Position numbers and translations under genes: made by a program | Origin: Brevundimonas sp. UBA4609 | GTDB lineage: Bacteria; Pseudomonadota; Alphaproteobacteria; Caulobacterales; Caulobacteraceae | DNA length: 51,026 nucleotides | Direction of reading: 5' to 3' | Assembly (NCBI GenBank): GCA_002386585.1 | Contig: DGIZ01000222.1 | Span: forward strand, 1-51,026 | The notes under the pieces: generated by a model | The model's database searches: none | What the model saw: only the letters and a program-made list of their open reading frames with translations | Told to the model about the DNA's origin: nothing | In this document: positions 27,676 through 35,596 of the stretch, piece by piece | Position numbering within the stretch: position 1 is the first letter of the stretch | How the letters are laid out: each line of letters opens with the position of its first letter

Positions 27676-28463
27676 TCCAGCAAGGCTATGGTCTCGCGCA
27701 CATAATCGGCGTGGGCCACGACGCCGAGGTCCAGGCCTTCGCCGCCGCCCTGCACCTCTTGCACCAGCACCCCCGCGATGAAGGGATGGTCAGGTACGGG
27801 CGCGCCAGGCACGCGCCGCGCCGCCGGGGTCCAGAAAACCGGCCCGCCGGAATTGCCCTGGGCCACCACGAAATCGAGCAGGAAGATCGGGAAATGCCGG
27901 ATCGGGGTCAGCGGCCAGGAACTGATCCGGCCCAGGCGCAGGATCGGAAAGCCCGCTCGATTCGCCGACAAGCCGTGCGGATACCCCAGCGCCAGAAGTT
28001 CGTCGCCCGGCCCCATCCGCCAGCGGTCGAAGGCGTCAGCTTCCGCCAGCCAGCCGACCGGGATCGCCGCCTGGGCGAAAGCGGGCGGCGCCGTGATCTC
28101 CATCACCGCCACGTCGCGCTCAGGGTGGGCGGTCCACAGCGGCGCGCCGGCCGCGTCGCGGATGGTCAGGGTTCCGGGCGTGAACTTCCAGGCGCCGTCG
28201 GCCTCGGCCGTGCGCCAGCCAATCCGTGCCTCATTACCCGGCATGACGTCCAGGACGTGCCGCGCCGTCACCAGCACCACGCGCGGCGCGCCGTCAGGTC
28301 TAGGCGCGGCGATCAGAAAGCCTGTGCCGACCTTCCTCTGACTGCCGCTGATCGGCTGGTCCAGTTGCACCGTGGCGTTGATAACGCCGACCGTCAGGTC
28401 CCATTCGGGCGGCGGCGCGGCGACGACAGCCGGTTGTTCGGGCGGAAGATCCTGAATGACCAT
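27630..28463 (-). CDS. Trypsin-like serine protease domain protein
   Basis: Chymotrypsin-fold peptidase, 277 residues. The catalytic triad can be read: His69 in VTARHVLDV, Asp117 in ERDVAVME, Ser205 in QGNSGGPVF. The N-terminus is proline-rich (DLPPEQPAVVAAPPPEW) and has no signal peptide; the frame is closed by a stop 14 codons upstream with no better start, so either the enzyme is cytoplasmic or it is exported in an unrecognised way. No PDZ domain, so it is not DegP-like. The start is 73 bases from the divergent S9 peptidase start; a shared regulatory region is possible. The 3' end overlaps the convergent TonB_C-like gene by 46 bases. Confidence 0.8.
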   Translation of the reverse strand: MVIQDLPPEQPAVVAAPPPEWDLTVGVINATVQLDQPISGSQRKVGTGFLIAAPRPDGAPRVVLVTARHVLDVMPGNEARIGWRTAEADGAWKFTPGTLTIRDAAGAPLWTAHPERDVAVMEITAPPAFAQAAIPVGWLAEADAFDRWRMGPGDELLALGYPHGLSANRAGFPILRLGRISSWPLTPIRHFPIFLLDFVVAQGNSGGPVFWTPAARRVPGAPVPDHPFIAGVLVQEVQGGGEGLDLGVVAHADYVRETIALLDQSAAAPEAQSNASQ

Positions 28464-28536
28464 GACGCCATTTGACGCCGAGCGTCGCCGGGCACAAGGT
28501 CCAGCTCAAATCATACGCTTGGGGCACGCCATCATC

Positions 28537-30759
28537 ATGAACCGTCGCGAACTGATCGCCTCGACCGCCGCCATCGGCGTGGTCGCCGCCTCCCCCGCCC
28601 TTGCCCGCCAGACTACCGGAGCCTCGATGTCCAAACCCACGCCGCCCGTCGCCAAGAAGGTCCCCGTTCGCATCGAACAATTGGGCCGGGTCCGCACCGA
28701 CGACTATCAGTGGATGAAGGACGACAACTGGCAGGCCGTGCTGCGCGACCCGTCGCTGATCAAGGCTGACGTCAAGGAGCACCTGACCGCCGAGAACGCC
28801 TATCGCGAAGCCATGATGGCCTCGACCCTGCCGCTGCAGGCCGCGATGTTCGAGGAGATGAAGGGCCGCATCAAGGAGGACGACAGCTCCGTGCCCGCCG
28901 CTGACGGCCCGTGGGAATACTTCACCGAGTACCGCACCGGCGAGCAGCATCCCCGCTATATGCGGGTCGAGCGCCAGGGGACCTGGATGGTCGACGGTCA
29001 GCCCGTGACCAAGAACTTCGTCAAGGCCCCGACGCCTGAGCTGCTGCTGGACTGCAACGCCCTGGCCGAGGGCAAGGCTTATTCGGAGGTCTCGGCGACC
29101 GAACACAGCCCCGACCACGCCCTGTTCGCCTATGCCGAGGACGCCCAGGGTTCGGAAGTCTACAAGATCTATGTGAAGGATCTGGCGACCGGCGAAGTGC
29201 TGCCCAACCCGATCGAATCGGCCAGCGCCAACTTCACCTTCTCGCCGGACAGCCAGTGGATCTTCTGGACCAACCGCGACGACAACGGTCGTCCGGACAA
29301 GATCTTCCGTCGCCCGGCGCGCGGCGGCGAGACCGCCCTGGTTAACGAGGAAGCCGACGAGGGCATGTTCCAGGGCATCGGCCGCACCGCCGACGACGCC
29401 TTCCTGGTCATCAACATCGCCAATCAGGAGACCTCGGAAAGCCGCATCATTCCGGCTTCCGATCCGACGGCGACGCCCGTGGTGGTCGAGCCGCGCCACG
29501 TGGGCCGCCTGTACGACCTGGACCATTGGGGCGACCGCTGGGTGATCCGCACCAATGCCGACGACGCCGTCGACTTCAAGGTGGTGGAGGCGCCGACCGC
29601 CTCCCCCGCCAAGGCGAACTGGAAGGACCTGATCCCGCATACGCCGGGCCGCTTCATCGAGGGCGTGGCCCTGGTCAAGGACTATCTCGGCCGTCAGGAA
29701 CGCGCCGACGCCAACACCAAGATCGTCATCCGCGACCGCGCCGGCGCTGAGCATGAGATCGCCGTCGATGAACCGGCCTACGCCCTGTCGCTGGGCGGAG
29801 CGTCGGAGTTCGACACCACGGTCATGCGATATGGCTACAATTCGCCGTCGACCCCCACTTCGACCTATGACTACGACCTGAGGATGCGCGAGCGCGCCCT
29901 GCGCAAGGTCCAGGAAATCCCCTCGGGCCATAACCCGGCCGACTATGTGGTCGAGCGCCTGAACGCCCCCGCCTCGGACGGCGAACTGGTGCCGGTGACG
30001 GTGCTGCGCCGCAAGGACACGCCGGTCGACGGTTCGGCGCCGCTTCTGCTCTACGGTTACGGCTCCTACGGCATTCCGATGGCGGCCAGCTTCGCGACGA
30101 ACCGGCTGTCTCTGGTGGATCGGGGCTTCATCTACGCCATCGCTCACATCCGCGGCGGCTCGGACAAGGGCTGGAACTGGTTCCTCGACGCCCGGCGCTT
30201 CACCAAGAAGAACACCTTCACCGACTTCATCGCCGCCGCTGACCACCTGATCGCCGAGAATTACGCCCGGTCGGGCAATATCGTCGCCGAAGGCCGGTCG
30301 GCCGGCGGGCTTCTGATGGGCGTGATCACCAATATGCGGCCGGAATTGTGGGCCGGCGTGATCGGCGGCGTGCCCTTTGTCGACCTGATCAACACCATGT
30401 CCGACACCACCCTGCCCCTGACCCCGCCCGAGTGGCCTGAGTGGGGCAATCCGATCGAGGACGCCGACGCCTACGACTACATGTATTCCTACAGCCCCTA
30501 TGATCAGATCGAGGCCAAGCCCTATCCCGCCCTGCTGGCGACCGGGGGCCTGTCCGACCCGCGCGTGACCTATTGGGAGCCTGAGAAGTGGGTGGCCAAG
30601 CTGCGCCCGGCCTCCACATCGGGCAAGCCTGTGCTGCTGAAGATCAATATGGAGGCAGGCCACTTCGCCTCGTCCGGCCGGTTCGATTATCTGAAGGACA
30701 TCGCCCACGACTACGCCTTCGCCGTCTGGGCGGTGGAGAAGGGATGGGAAAAGGCGTGA
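28537..30759 (+). CDS. S9A-family oligopeptidase (oligopeptidase B-like) with Tat signal
   Basis: Prolyl oligopeptidase-family serine peptidase, 740 residues. From ATG 28537 the protein opens with NRRELIASTAAIGVVAASPA, a twin-arginine signal ending near ALA. A beta-propeller (about 90-440) precedes the alpha/beta-hydrolase domain with Ser588 in GRSAGG, Asp674 in GLSDPRVTYWEP and His709 in EAGHFASSGR. The EGRSAGGLLMG and TPPEWPEWGNP regions match oligopeptidase B, which cuts after basic residues. An in-frame ATG at 28456 would bury the Tat signal and overlap the divergent gene. Downstream, a GNAT gene overlaps the last 16 bases. Confidence 0.92.
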   Translation: MNRRELIASTAAIGVVAASPALARQTTGASMSKPTPPVAKKVPVRIEQLGRVRTDDYQWMKDDNWQAVLRDPSLIKADVKEHLTAENAYREAMMASTLPLQAAMFEEMKGRIKEDDSSVPAADGPWEYFTEYRTGEQHPRYMRVERQGTWMVDGQPVTKNFVKAPTPELLLDCNALAEGKAYSEVSATEHSPDHALFAYAEDAQGSEVYKIYVKDLATGEVLPNPIESASANFTFSPDSQWIFWTNRDDNGRPDKIFRRPARGGETALVNEEADEGMFQGIGRTADDAFLVINIANQETSESRIIPASDPTATPVVVEPRHVGRLYDLDHWGDRWVIRTNADDAVDFKVVEAPTASPAKANWKDLIPHTPGRFIEGVALVKDYLGRQERADANTKIVIRDRAGAEHEIAVDEPAYALSLGGASEFDTTVMRYGYNSPSTPTSTYDYDLRMRERALRKVQEIPSGHNPADYVVERLNAPASDGELVPVTVLRRKDTPVDGSAPLLLYGYGSYGIPMAASFATNRLSLVDRGFIYAIAHIRGGSDKGWNWFLDARRFTKKNTFTDFIAAADHLIAENYARSGNIVAEGRSAGGLLMGVITNMRPELWAGVIGGVPFVDLINTMSDTTLPLTPPEWPEWGNPIEDADAYDYMYSYSPYDQIEAKPYPALLATGGLSDPRVTYWEPEKWVAKLRPASTSGKPVLLKINMEAGHFASSGRFDYLKDIAHDYAFAVWAVEKGWEKA

Positions 30760-31313
30760 TCGTCCGACCGTTTGCGGAAGCCGACCTGGCGGCCGTGACG
30801 GCCATCTACGCCGACAGCGTGCTGAACGGCACAGGGACGTTCGAACTGGACGTCCCCTCAGCCGACGAGATGCGGACGCGTCTGGCCGCGCCGGCCGCCT
30901 TGGGCTTGCCCGTCCTGGTCGCTGAAGTCGACGGCCCCGACGGACTTAGACGGGTCGCCGGCTACGCCTATGCCGCTCCCTATCGCCTGCGCGCCGCCTA
31001 TCGCTTCATGGTCGAGGACTCGATTTACGTCGCTCAAGCATGCCGGGGACGTGGCGTCGGGAAAGCCCTGCTGGACGCCCTGCTCGAGACCTGCACGACC
31101 TTGGGAATGCGTCAGGTTGTGGCGGTGATCGGCGACAGCGCCAACGCCGGCTCCATCGCCCTGCACGAGGCTTCAGGCTTCGTCCACGTCGGCGCCTTTC
31201 GCGACGCCGGCTGGAAATTCGACGGCTGGCGCGATGTCGTCTTCATGCAGAAGGCGCTGGGTCCCGGAGGGGCGACGCCGCCCGACGCCGCTGGCCTGGA
31301 TTGCGGCCGCTAG
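30744..31313 (+). CDS. GNAT N-acetyltransferase (phosphinothricin acetyltransferase-like)
   Basis: Acetyl-CoA-dependent N-acetyltransferase, 189 residues. The pattern IVRPFAEADLAAVTAIYADSVLNG, VAGYAYAAPYRLRAAYRF, the acetyl-CoA loop VAQACRGRGVGKALLDALLE (R-G-R-G-V-G-K), GMRQVVAVIGDSANAGSIAL, and GFRDAGWKFDGW-like end (AFRDAGWKFDGWRDV) match the Pat/YwnH group that acetylates phosphinothricin or methionine sulfone/sulfoximine. ATG 30744 overlaps the S9 peptidase end by 16 bases with GGAGAAGGG upstream; a GTG at 30756 overlapping the TGA is an alternative start. The real substrate is not known. Confidence 0.88.
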   Translation: MGKGVIVRPFAEADLAAVTAIYADSVLNGTGTFELDVPSADEMRTRLAAPAALGLPVLVAEVDGPDGLRRVAGYAYAAPYRLRAAYRFMVEDSIYVAQACRGRGVGKALLDALLETCTTLGMRQVVAVIGDSANAGSIALHEASGFVHVGAFRDAGWKFDGWRDVVFMQKALGPGGATPPDAAGLDCGR

Positions 31314-31355
31314 AGTCTGAATTCGCAGATTTTTTGCAGAAGCGCCACAATGCGC

Positions 31356-31384
31356 TTGACCCCGGGCGCGACGAACCGTATTCG
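31356..31384 (+). promoter_or_regulatory. Promoter of tRNA-Asp
   Basis: TTGACC (31356-31361) and TATTCG (31379-31384) are separated by 17 bases, about 31 bases upstream of the mature tRNA. Confidence 0.55.
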
Positions 31385-31415
31385 CCCCTCCTCTCCTCCG
31401 CGTGGGGAGAGAAAC

Positions 31416-31492
31416 GCGGGTGTAGCTCAGTTGGTTAGAGTGCCGGCCTGTCACGCCGGAGGTCGCGGGTTCGAGCCCCGTCACTCGCGCCA
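31416..31492 (+). tRNA. tRNA-Asp (anticodon GUC)
   Basis: A 77-base tRNA with encoded CCA. The acceptor arm GCGGGUG pairs with CACUCGC (one G-U). The anticodon arm CCGGC/GCCGG has loop CUGUCAC, giving GUC. The T arm contains GGUUCGAGCCC. The discriminator is G, as expected for Asp. Confidence 0.97.
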
Positions 31493-31557
31493 CTCCTCTC
31501 AGGGCTCTGAGGGAGTGGCGCGCCGCCCCTTTCATTAGCATTGATGAATCTTCATTC

Positions 31558-31581
31558 GGTGATGATTAGCTAATCATCACC
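31558..31581. repeat. Perfect 24-base palindrome next to tRNA-Asp
   Basis: GGTGATGATTAG (31558-31569) is followed directly by its exact reverse complement CTAATCATCACC (31570-31581), with no spacer. It lies in an AT-rich patch between tRNA-Asp and the TonB-dependent receptor terminator. No T-run follows, so it is not a standard terminator. A smaller palindrome (ATGAATCTTCAT) lies just upstream, near 31543-31554. Confidence 0.85.
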
Positions 31582-31653
31582 CCTTTCGGCTGCCCGTTGC
31601 GCGATTGGAACCGTGCGGCGGCCGGCGTCCACGACACCCTTTTGTCTCGGCGC

Positions 31654-31683
31654 AAAAAAGCGGCGGGTCGATAGACCCGCCGC
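31654..31683 (-). terminator. Rho-independent terminator of the TonB-dependent receptor
   Basis: On the minus strand a ten-base perfect stem (31660-31669 with 31674-31683; GCGGCGGGTC arm) with a four-base loop is followed by six T residues (the A-run at 31654-31659). It lies 25 bases after the receptor stop codon. Confidence 0.92.
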
Positions 31684-31707
31684 CCTAGATGCAACGCTGA
31701 GCGCTTC

Positions 31708-34700
31708 TTAGAAGCGGGCGCGAGCGCCGATGTAGAAGTAACGACCGATGACGTCATAGGTCGACGGATCGGTTTGGTACTGGAAGCCGCTCGCATAACG
31801 CGGCGGATCCTTGTCGAACAGGTTATCGACACCGCCGAAGAACTCCAGCGTATCGTTCACCGCCCACGACGCGTTCAGGTAGAAGTAGCTGTACGCATCG
31901 ATCTCCCCAATGTCGCCAGCAGCCACGTCCGCCGCATCGTCCACCACGCTGCTGATATAGGTCCAGCGCAGCGAAGCCGAGAAGTTTTCATACGCCCACG
32001 AGAAGCGCGTGTTGAACTTCCATTCCGGCAGAGTGGTCTCACCCGGCGTACCATCGCCGATGCCGCCGACAAAGCTATCGCTCATCGGGCTCGCCGCATC
32101 GGACTGGAACTGCTGGTTCTCGTACCAGGTGCCCTGGGTCGAGAAGCCGAGGCGGCCTAGCCAGGACGGCGCACCATAGTCAGCTGGCGTGATGTTGTAG
32201 TTGATCGCCAAGTCGACGCCCGAGGCCTTGAAGGTGGCCAAGTTGGCGTTGGTCGCGGTGATGAAGCCGTTCAGGCCCGTGCTCGTCAGATAGCCGGTAT
32301 CCGCATCGCGATGCAGGTTCTGGCAGTAGACATTCGAGTTGCTGAAGGTCGGGTTGAAGTCGGCGTTGAAGCAGCGCGAAAGCGAGGTCGAGAAGCCGAT
32401 CGAACTGATGACGTCGTCGATCTGGATATCAAAGTAGTCGATCGTCGCCGTCAGACTCGACGCCCAGGACGGAACCGAAGCCGGTGCACGGAAAACCGCA
32501 CCGATCGTGGTGGAGTCAGCCGTTTCCGGATTCAAATTCAGGTTACCACCCGAGAACGTGCGGTATTGCGTCCCAACCGAATCCCACGTCGCATTGATCA
32601 TGGAGGATTGGGCCTGGCAGAGAGCCAGTACTTGGGACGCATTAGCGCCCGTACGGGCAGCGCTGTCCTTGTCGCAAGGGTCCAGATTACCGGTCGTTAC
32701 ACCGGGATAGCCCTCTGCGCGCGTGGCGTACAACTCACCCAGGGAAGGCGCTCGCACCGCACGTTGTTGCAGCGCGCGGAACCGCATCCAATCAACCGGA
32801 GCCCATTCACCACCATACTTCCAGGTCTCAGTGGTCTGGCCGGTCGAATAATCAGACCAGCGATAGCCGCCTTCCAACCCGAGATAGTGCGCGAATGGTT
32901 GTTCGGCTAAGATCGGAACACGGAGTTCGCCGAAGACTTCCCAAACGTCGTAGGCGCCCTTGACCGGGCCGGCCGAGTTCCCGCCCAGCAGAGTGCCGGT
33001 TTGGACGCCTTCCGGCGGCATGTCGTCATAGGCGAGATCACGATATTCGCCGCCGAACGCGAAGCTGACAGGCCCCGCCGGCAGGGTGAACAGATCCCCC
33101 GTCACCGAAGCGACGACGTTCTTCTGCACAATCTCGGTGCTGCCGAGTTGCCCCTTGGCGGCGATATATTCAGCCTGTTCCGGCGTGATATTGTTTGCCC
33201 CGAAAGGATTCAGAGGCACGCAAGTGGTCGGGCTCCCAAGGCTGCCGACCGGCCCCGTCGGCGACCCATCCGGGCACCCAGCGAGAGCGGCGCTAATCCG
33301 GTTGGCTTCCGGGAAGCCGAGATACTCTTGAGTATTCCGGTACTTACCGTACGACGCATAGACGTCGTAGGCCCATTCCTTGCCATTGATCGGCGGGAGC
33401 GTGCCACGGAAACCACCCGTCGCCTGATAGGCCGTGGTGTCGTAGTTATACTTACGCGGTCCCAGCTCATTCGTCCGGCGCGAAAGGGAGAACCTATCAA
33501 CCCCTGCGCTGGTGAGCAGCGCCCTCACTTCCGGCGACAGCGTCCCCGTCGTCGCGACGGGAATGACAAAGCCAGCCGGCGATTCAGCCAGCTCATTCGA
33601 GCTGCTGTATGTGCTGAACAGCGCGTCACCGTAGAACTGGATCCGATCCGTCAGGTCATACTTCATCTGGCTGTAGAAGTTCGTACGCTCGTACGGCGAC
33701 TGCAGCAGGTTCACCGGGTTGAAATCGTACAGGAACATCTCGTCCGGATTCCAGCCCTCGGTATTCGGCCCCTGGTAACCGAAGGTGCCGTCGCCGGTGC
33801 CGGCGATAAACAGCGAACCATCGGGGTTAAAGCCGAGCCGCTGCCCACCGTAAATCAGGTCAGGATTCGTCAGGCCGCGCGCCGTAAAGTAGGCTAGGTA
33901 TTGACCCAGTTGCGCGTCCGTCGCCGAGGGCGAAATCGAAAAGGTGCCGTCGCCGGTCGTGGGCGAACCGTCCGGCACACAGCTGCCGTCGTTGAAGCAA
34001 TACTGAGCCGTACGCGAGATTTCACGCGCCGTCTGCGGGATGCCGTCGCGGGTGTTGTGCGACGCGGCAAAGGTCAAGTGACCGCGACCACCGGCGAAAG
34101 CGCCGCCCAAGAGCAGATTGTACTGGACTTCCTTGCCGTCATTCTCTTGCGAGATGCCGTACTGAGCCGAAACCTGAGCGCCCTCGAAGTCGTCCTTCAG
34201 GATGAAGTTGACCACGCCCGAGACAGCGTCGGCGCCGTACACCGCCGACGCGCCGCCGGTGATGATTTCAACGCGATCCATCAGGCCCGAGGGCAGGATG
34301 GAGATATCGACTGCGCCGCTCGACGAGCCAGGGACCAGACGACGGCCGTTGACGAGGGTCAAGCCGCGCGACGTACCCAGTTGGCGCAGGTCCAGGAAGG
34401 CCGCACCACCCGAAGAGGGGTTGTTGTTCGTCTTGGTCAGGCTGGGCGACAATTGTGGCAGCGCATTCAGGTAGGTTTCGATCGTCGCAGTGCCGATCTC
34501 CTCCAGTTGCTCTGCGCCAACCGTCACGATCGGGCTGCTGCCCGTCGTGTCACGCACGCGAATACGCGAGCCAGTAACGACAATGTCCGAAACTTGGCTC
34601 GCCTGCTCTTCGCCGCTCGTGCTTTGCGCCATTGCGGGGGCGGCGAAACCAATCAGCGCCGCTCCGGCTATCATAGTCGACGCAAGCAGGCGCTCACGCT

Positions 34701-34716
34701 TCAAATGGACCTTCAA
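31708..34716 (-). CDS. TonB-dependent outer-membrane receptor
   Basis: Energy-coupled outer-membrane transporter, 1002 residues. A signal peptide (about 1-31, LLASTMIAGAALIGFAAPAMAQ) precedes the TonB-box-like DIVVTGSRIRVRD, the plug domain (TIETYLNALPQL, GLTLVNGRRLVPGS, DRVEIITGGASAVYGADAVSGVVNFILK) and a long beta-barrel ending in the aromatic YFYIGARARF. The large family with GTSRGLTLVNGRR is expanded in Caulobacterales and sphingomonads and takes up oligosaccharides, peptides or other large molecules. I chose the TTG start at 34716 because AGGAGG is seven bases upstream; an ATG at 34749 has no such site. Base composition is lower in GC than its neighbours. No TonB/ExbBD or hydrolase partner is adjacent, so the substrate is unknown. 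Confidence 0.93.
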   Translation of the reverse strand: MKVHLKRERLLASTMIAGAALIGFAAPAMAQSTSGEEQASQVSDIVVTGSRIRVRDTTGSSPIVTVGAEQLEEIGTATIETYLNALPQLSPSLTKTNNNPSSGGAAFLDLRQLGTSRGLTLVNGRRLVPGSSSGAVDISILPSGLMDRVEIITGGASAVYGADAVSGVVNFILKDDFEGAQVSAQYGISQENDGKEVQYNLLLGGAFAGGRGHLTFAASHNTRDGIPQTAREISRTAQYCFNDGSCVPDGSPTTGDGTFSISPSATDAQLGQYLAYFTARGLTNPDLIYGGQRLGFNPDGSLFIAGTGDGTFGYQGPNTEGWNPDEMFLYDFNPVNLLQSPYERTNFYSQMKYDLTDRIQFYGDALFSTYSSSNELAESPAGFVIPVATTGTLSPEVRALLTSAGVDRFSLSRRTNELGPRKYNYDTTAYQATGGFRGTLPPINGKEWAYDVYASYGKYRNTQEYLGFPEANRISAALAGCPDGSPTGPVGSLGSPTTCVPLNPFGANNITPEQAEYIAAKGQLGSTEIVQKNVVASVTGDLFTLPAGPVSFAFGGEYRDLAYDDMPPEGVQTGTLLGGNSAGPVKGAYDVWEVFGELRVPILAEQPFAHYLGLEGGYRWSDYSTGQTTETWKYGGEWAPVDWMRFRALQQRAVRAPSLGELYATRAEGYPGVTTGNLDPCDKDSAARTGANASQVLALCQAQSSMINATWDSVGTQYRTFSGGNLNLNPETADSTTIGAVFRAPASVPSWASSLTATIDYFDIQIDDVISSIGFSTSLSRCFNADFNPTFSNSNVYCQNLHRDADTGYLTSTGLNGFITATNANLATFKASGVDLAINYNITPADYGAPSWLGRLGFSTQGTWYENQQFQSDAASPMSDSFVGGIGDGTPGETTLPEWKFNTRFSWAYENFSASLRWTYISSVVDDAADVAAGDIGEIDAYSYFYLNASWAVNDTLEFFGGVDNLFDKDPPRYASGFQYQTDPSTYDVIGRYFYIGARARF

Positions 34717-34983
34717 GATAAATCCTCCTGTGTTGCACCTGGCCCCCAACGGAGTTCTTACTCCATCTGCCGGCGCGGCCCCCTCACCCTCACCTCCCCA
34801 CAGGGAGAATCGAGCGAACGGCTAGACGACCCATAACCGTCCACGAGGAAGGAATTCTAGGACAATTACTTTCGCGCAACGAATCCACCTCATTCATGTC
34901 ACAAAATAGCCACGGCCATTCATGGATAACTCTCCATCGGCGGCCAAACGCCTCCTTTTTGCCTTGAATGAAGCTTCGAAGAA
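34717..34983. other. AT-rich intergenic region between the receptor and a small secreted protein gene
   Basis: 267 bases without a supported gene, divergent between the TonB-dependent receptor and the gene at 34984. It contains the receptor Shine-Dalgarno at its left edge, a CTCCC-CACA-GGGAG inverted repeat near 34794-34807, and a markedly AT-rich segment at 34855-34920 that probably contains the promoters. I cannot place a confident -35/-10 pair on either strand. Confidence 0.5.
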
Positions 34984-35523
34984 ATGTCAGAAAAACAGAA
35001 AATTTCCGCAAAAATTTCTATCCGACTGGTGATTATCGCCAGCATTCCCCTGTGGAGTTCGCAAGCTTTCGCCGCCGATCATCGTTCACCGGTGGAGGAG
35101 CTTGAAGCCTGCCGTTCAATTGCCGACCCCATCCTACGTCTACCCTGCCTGGATCTCGCGTCAGAAAGGCTGCTCCAAGCCCATAAGACGGGAGAACTGA
35201 CAATCATCGACGGCTCTCAGGTACGAGAGGCGCAGCGCAACCTCTTCGGCTTCAACGGCGTGACCTTGCCGTCATTCCTAGGAGGAGGCCCCGATCGCGA
35301 GGAGATATCGTCGATCCAGACCACTCTGAGGAGGGCGTCCAGAGACGGTAACGGACAATGGACCTTCCATCTCGCCGACGGGAGCGAGTGGAAGCAGATC
35401 GACAAGGAAACGCCGAGTGTTCGTGACCAAAGCGGCGTTGAGGTTCGTATTCGCCGCGCAGCCTTTGGCAGTTACCTTATGAATGTGGGCGGTGCTCGCG
35501 CCATTCGAGTGAAGAGACAGTGA
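34984..35523 (+). CDS. Small exported protein of unknown function
   Basis: A 179-residue protein with a clear signal peptide (about 1-31, SIRLVIIASIPLWSSQAFAAD). The mature part has two cysteines (EACRSIADPILRLPCLDLASERL) in a pattern used by small secreted alphaproteobacterial proteins, and a C-terminal beta-rich domain (GQWTFHLADGSEWKQIDKE, VEVRIRRAAFGSYLMNVGGARAIRVKR). I recall similar unnamed proteins in sphingomonads; no function is established. Codon use and GC are lower than in most of the window, similar to the neighbouring receptor, which is divergent from it. Confidence 0.75.
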   Translation: MSEKQKISAKISIRLVIIASIPLWSSQAFAADHRSPVEELEACRSIADPILRLPCLDLASERLLQAHKTGELTIIDGSQVREAQRNLFGFNGVTLPSFLGGGPDREEISSIQTTLRRASRDGNGQWTFHLADGSEWKQIDKETPSVRDQSGVEVRIRRAAFGSYLMNVGGARAIRVKRQ

Positions 35524-35596
35524 GCACAGCCTGACAGCAGCGAAATAGGCGCGAAATGTCGGGAAAGATCGTCCATATTGAGAACGAAGCACCGTC

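Noticed and set aside
28300..30708. Long open frame on the minus strand (about 800 codons) antisense to the S9 peptidase
   Set aside because: High GC leaves many stop-free shadows. Its translation is low-complexity with no domain, and the plus-strand frame has a complete peptidase triad.
31306..31340. Terminator after the GNAT gene using the T-run at 31330-31335
   Set aside because: No convincing stem precedes the T-run; only weak pairing was seen.
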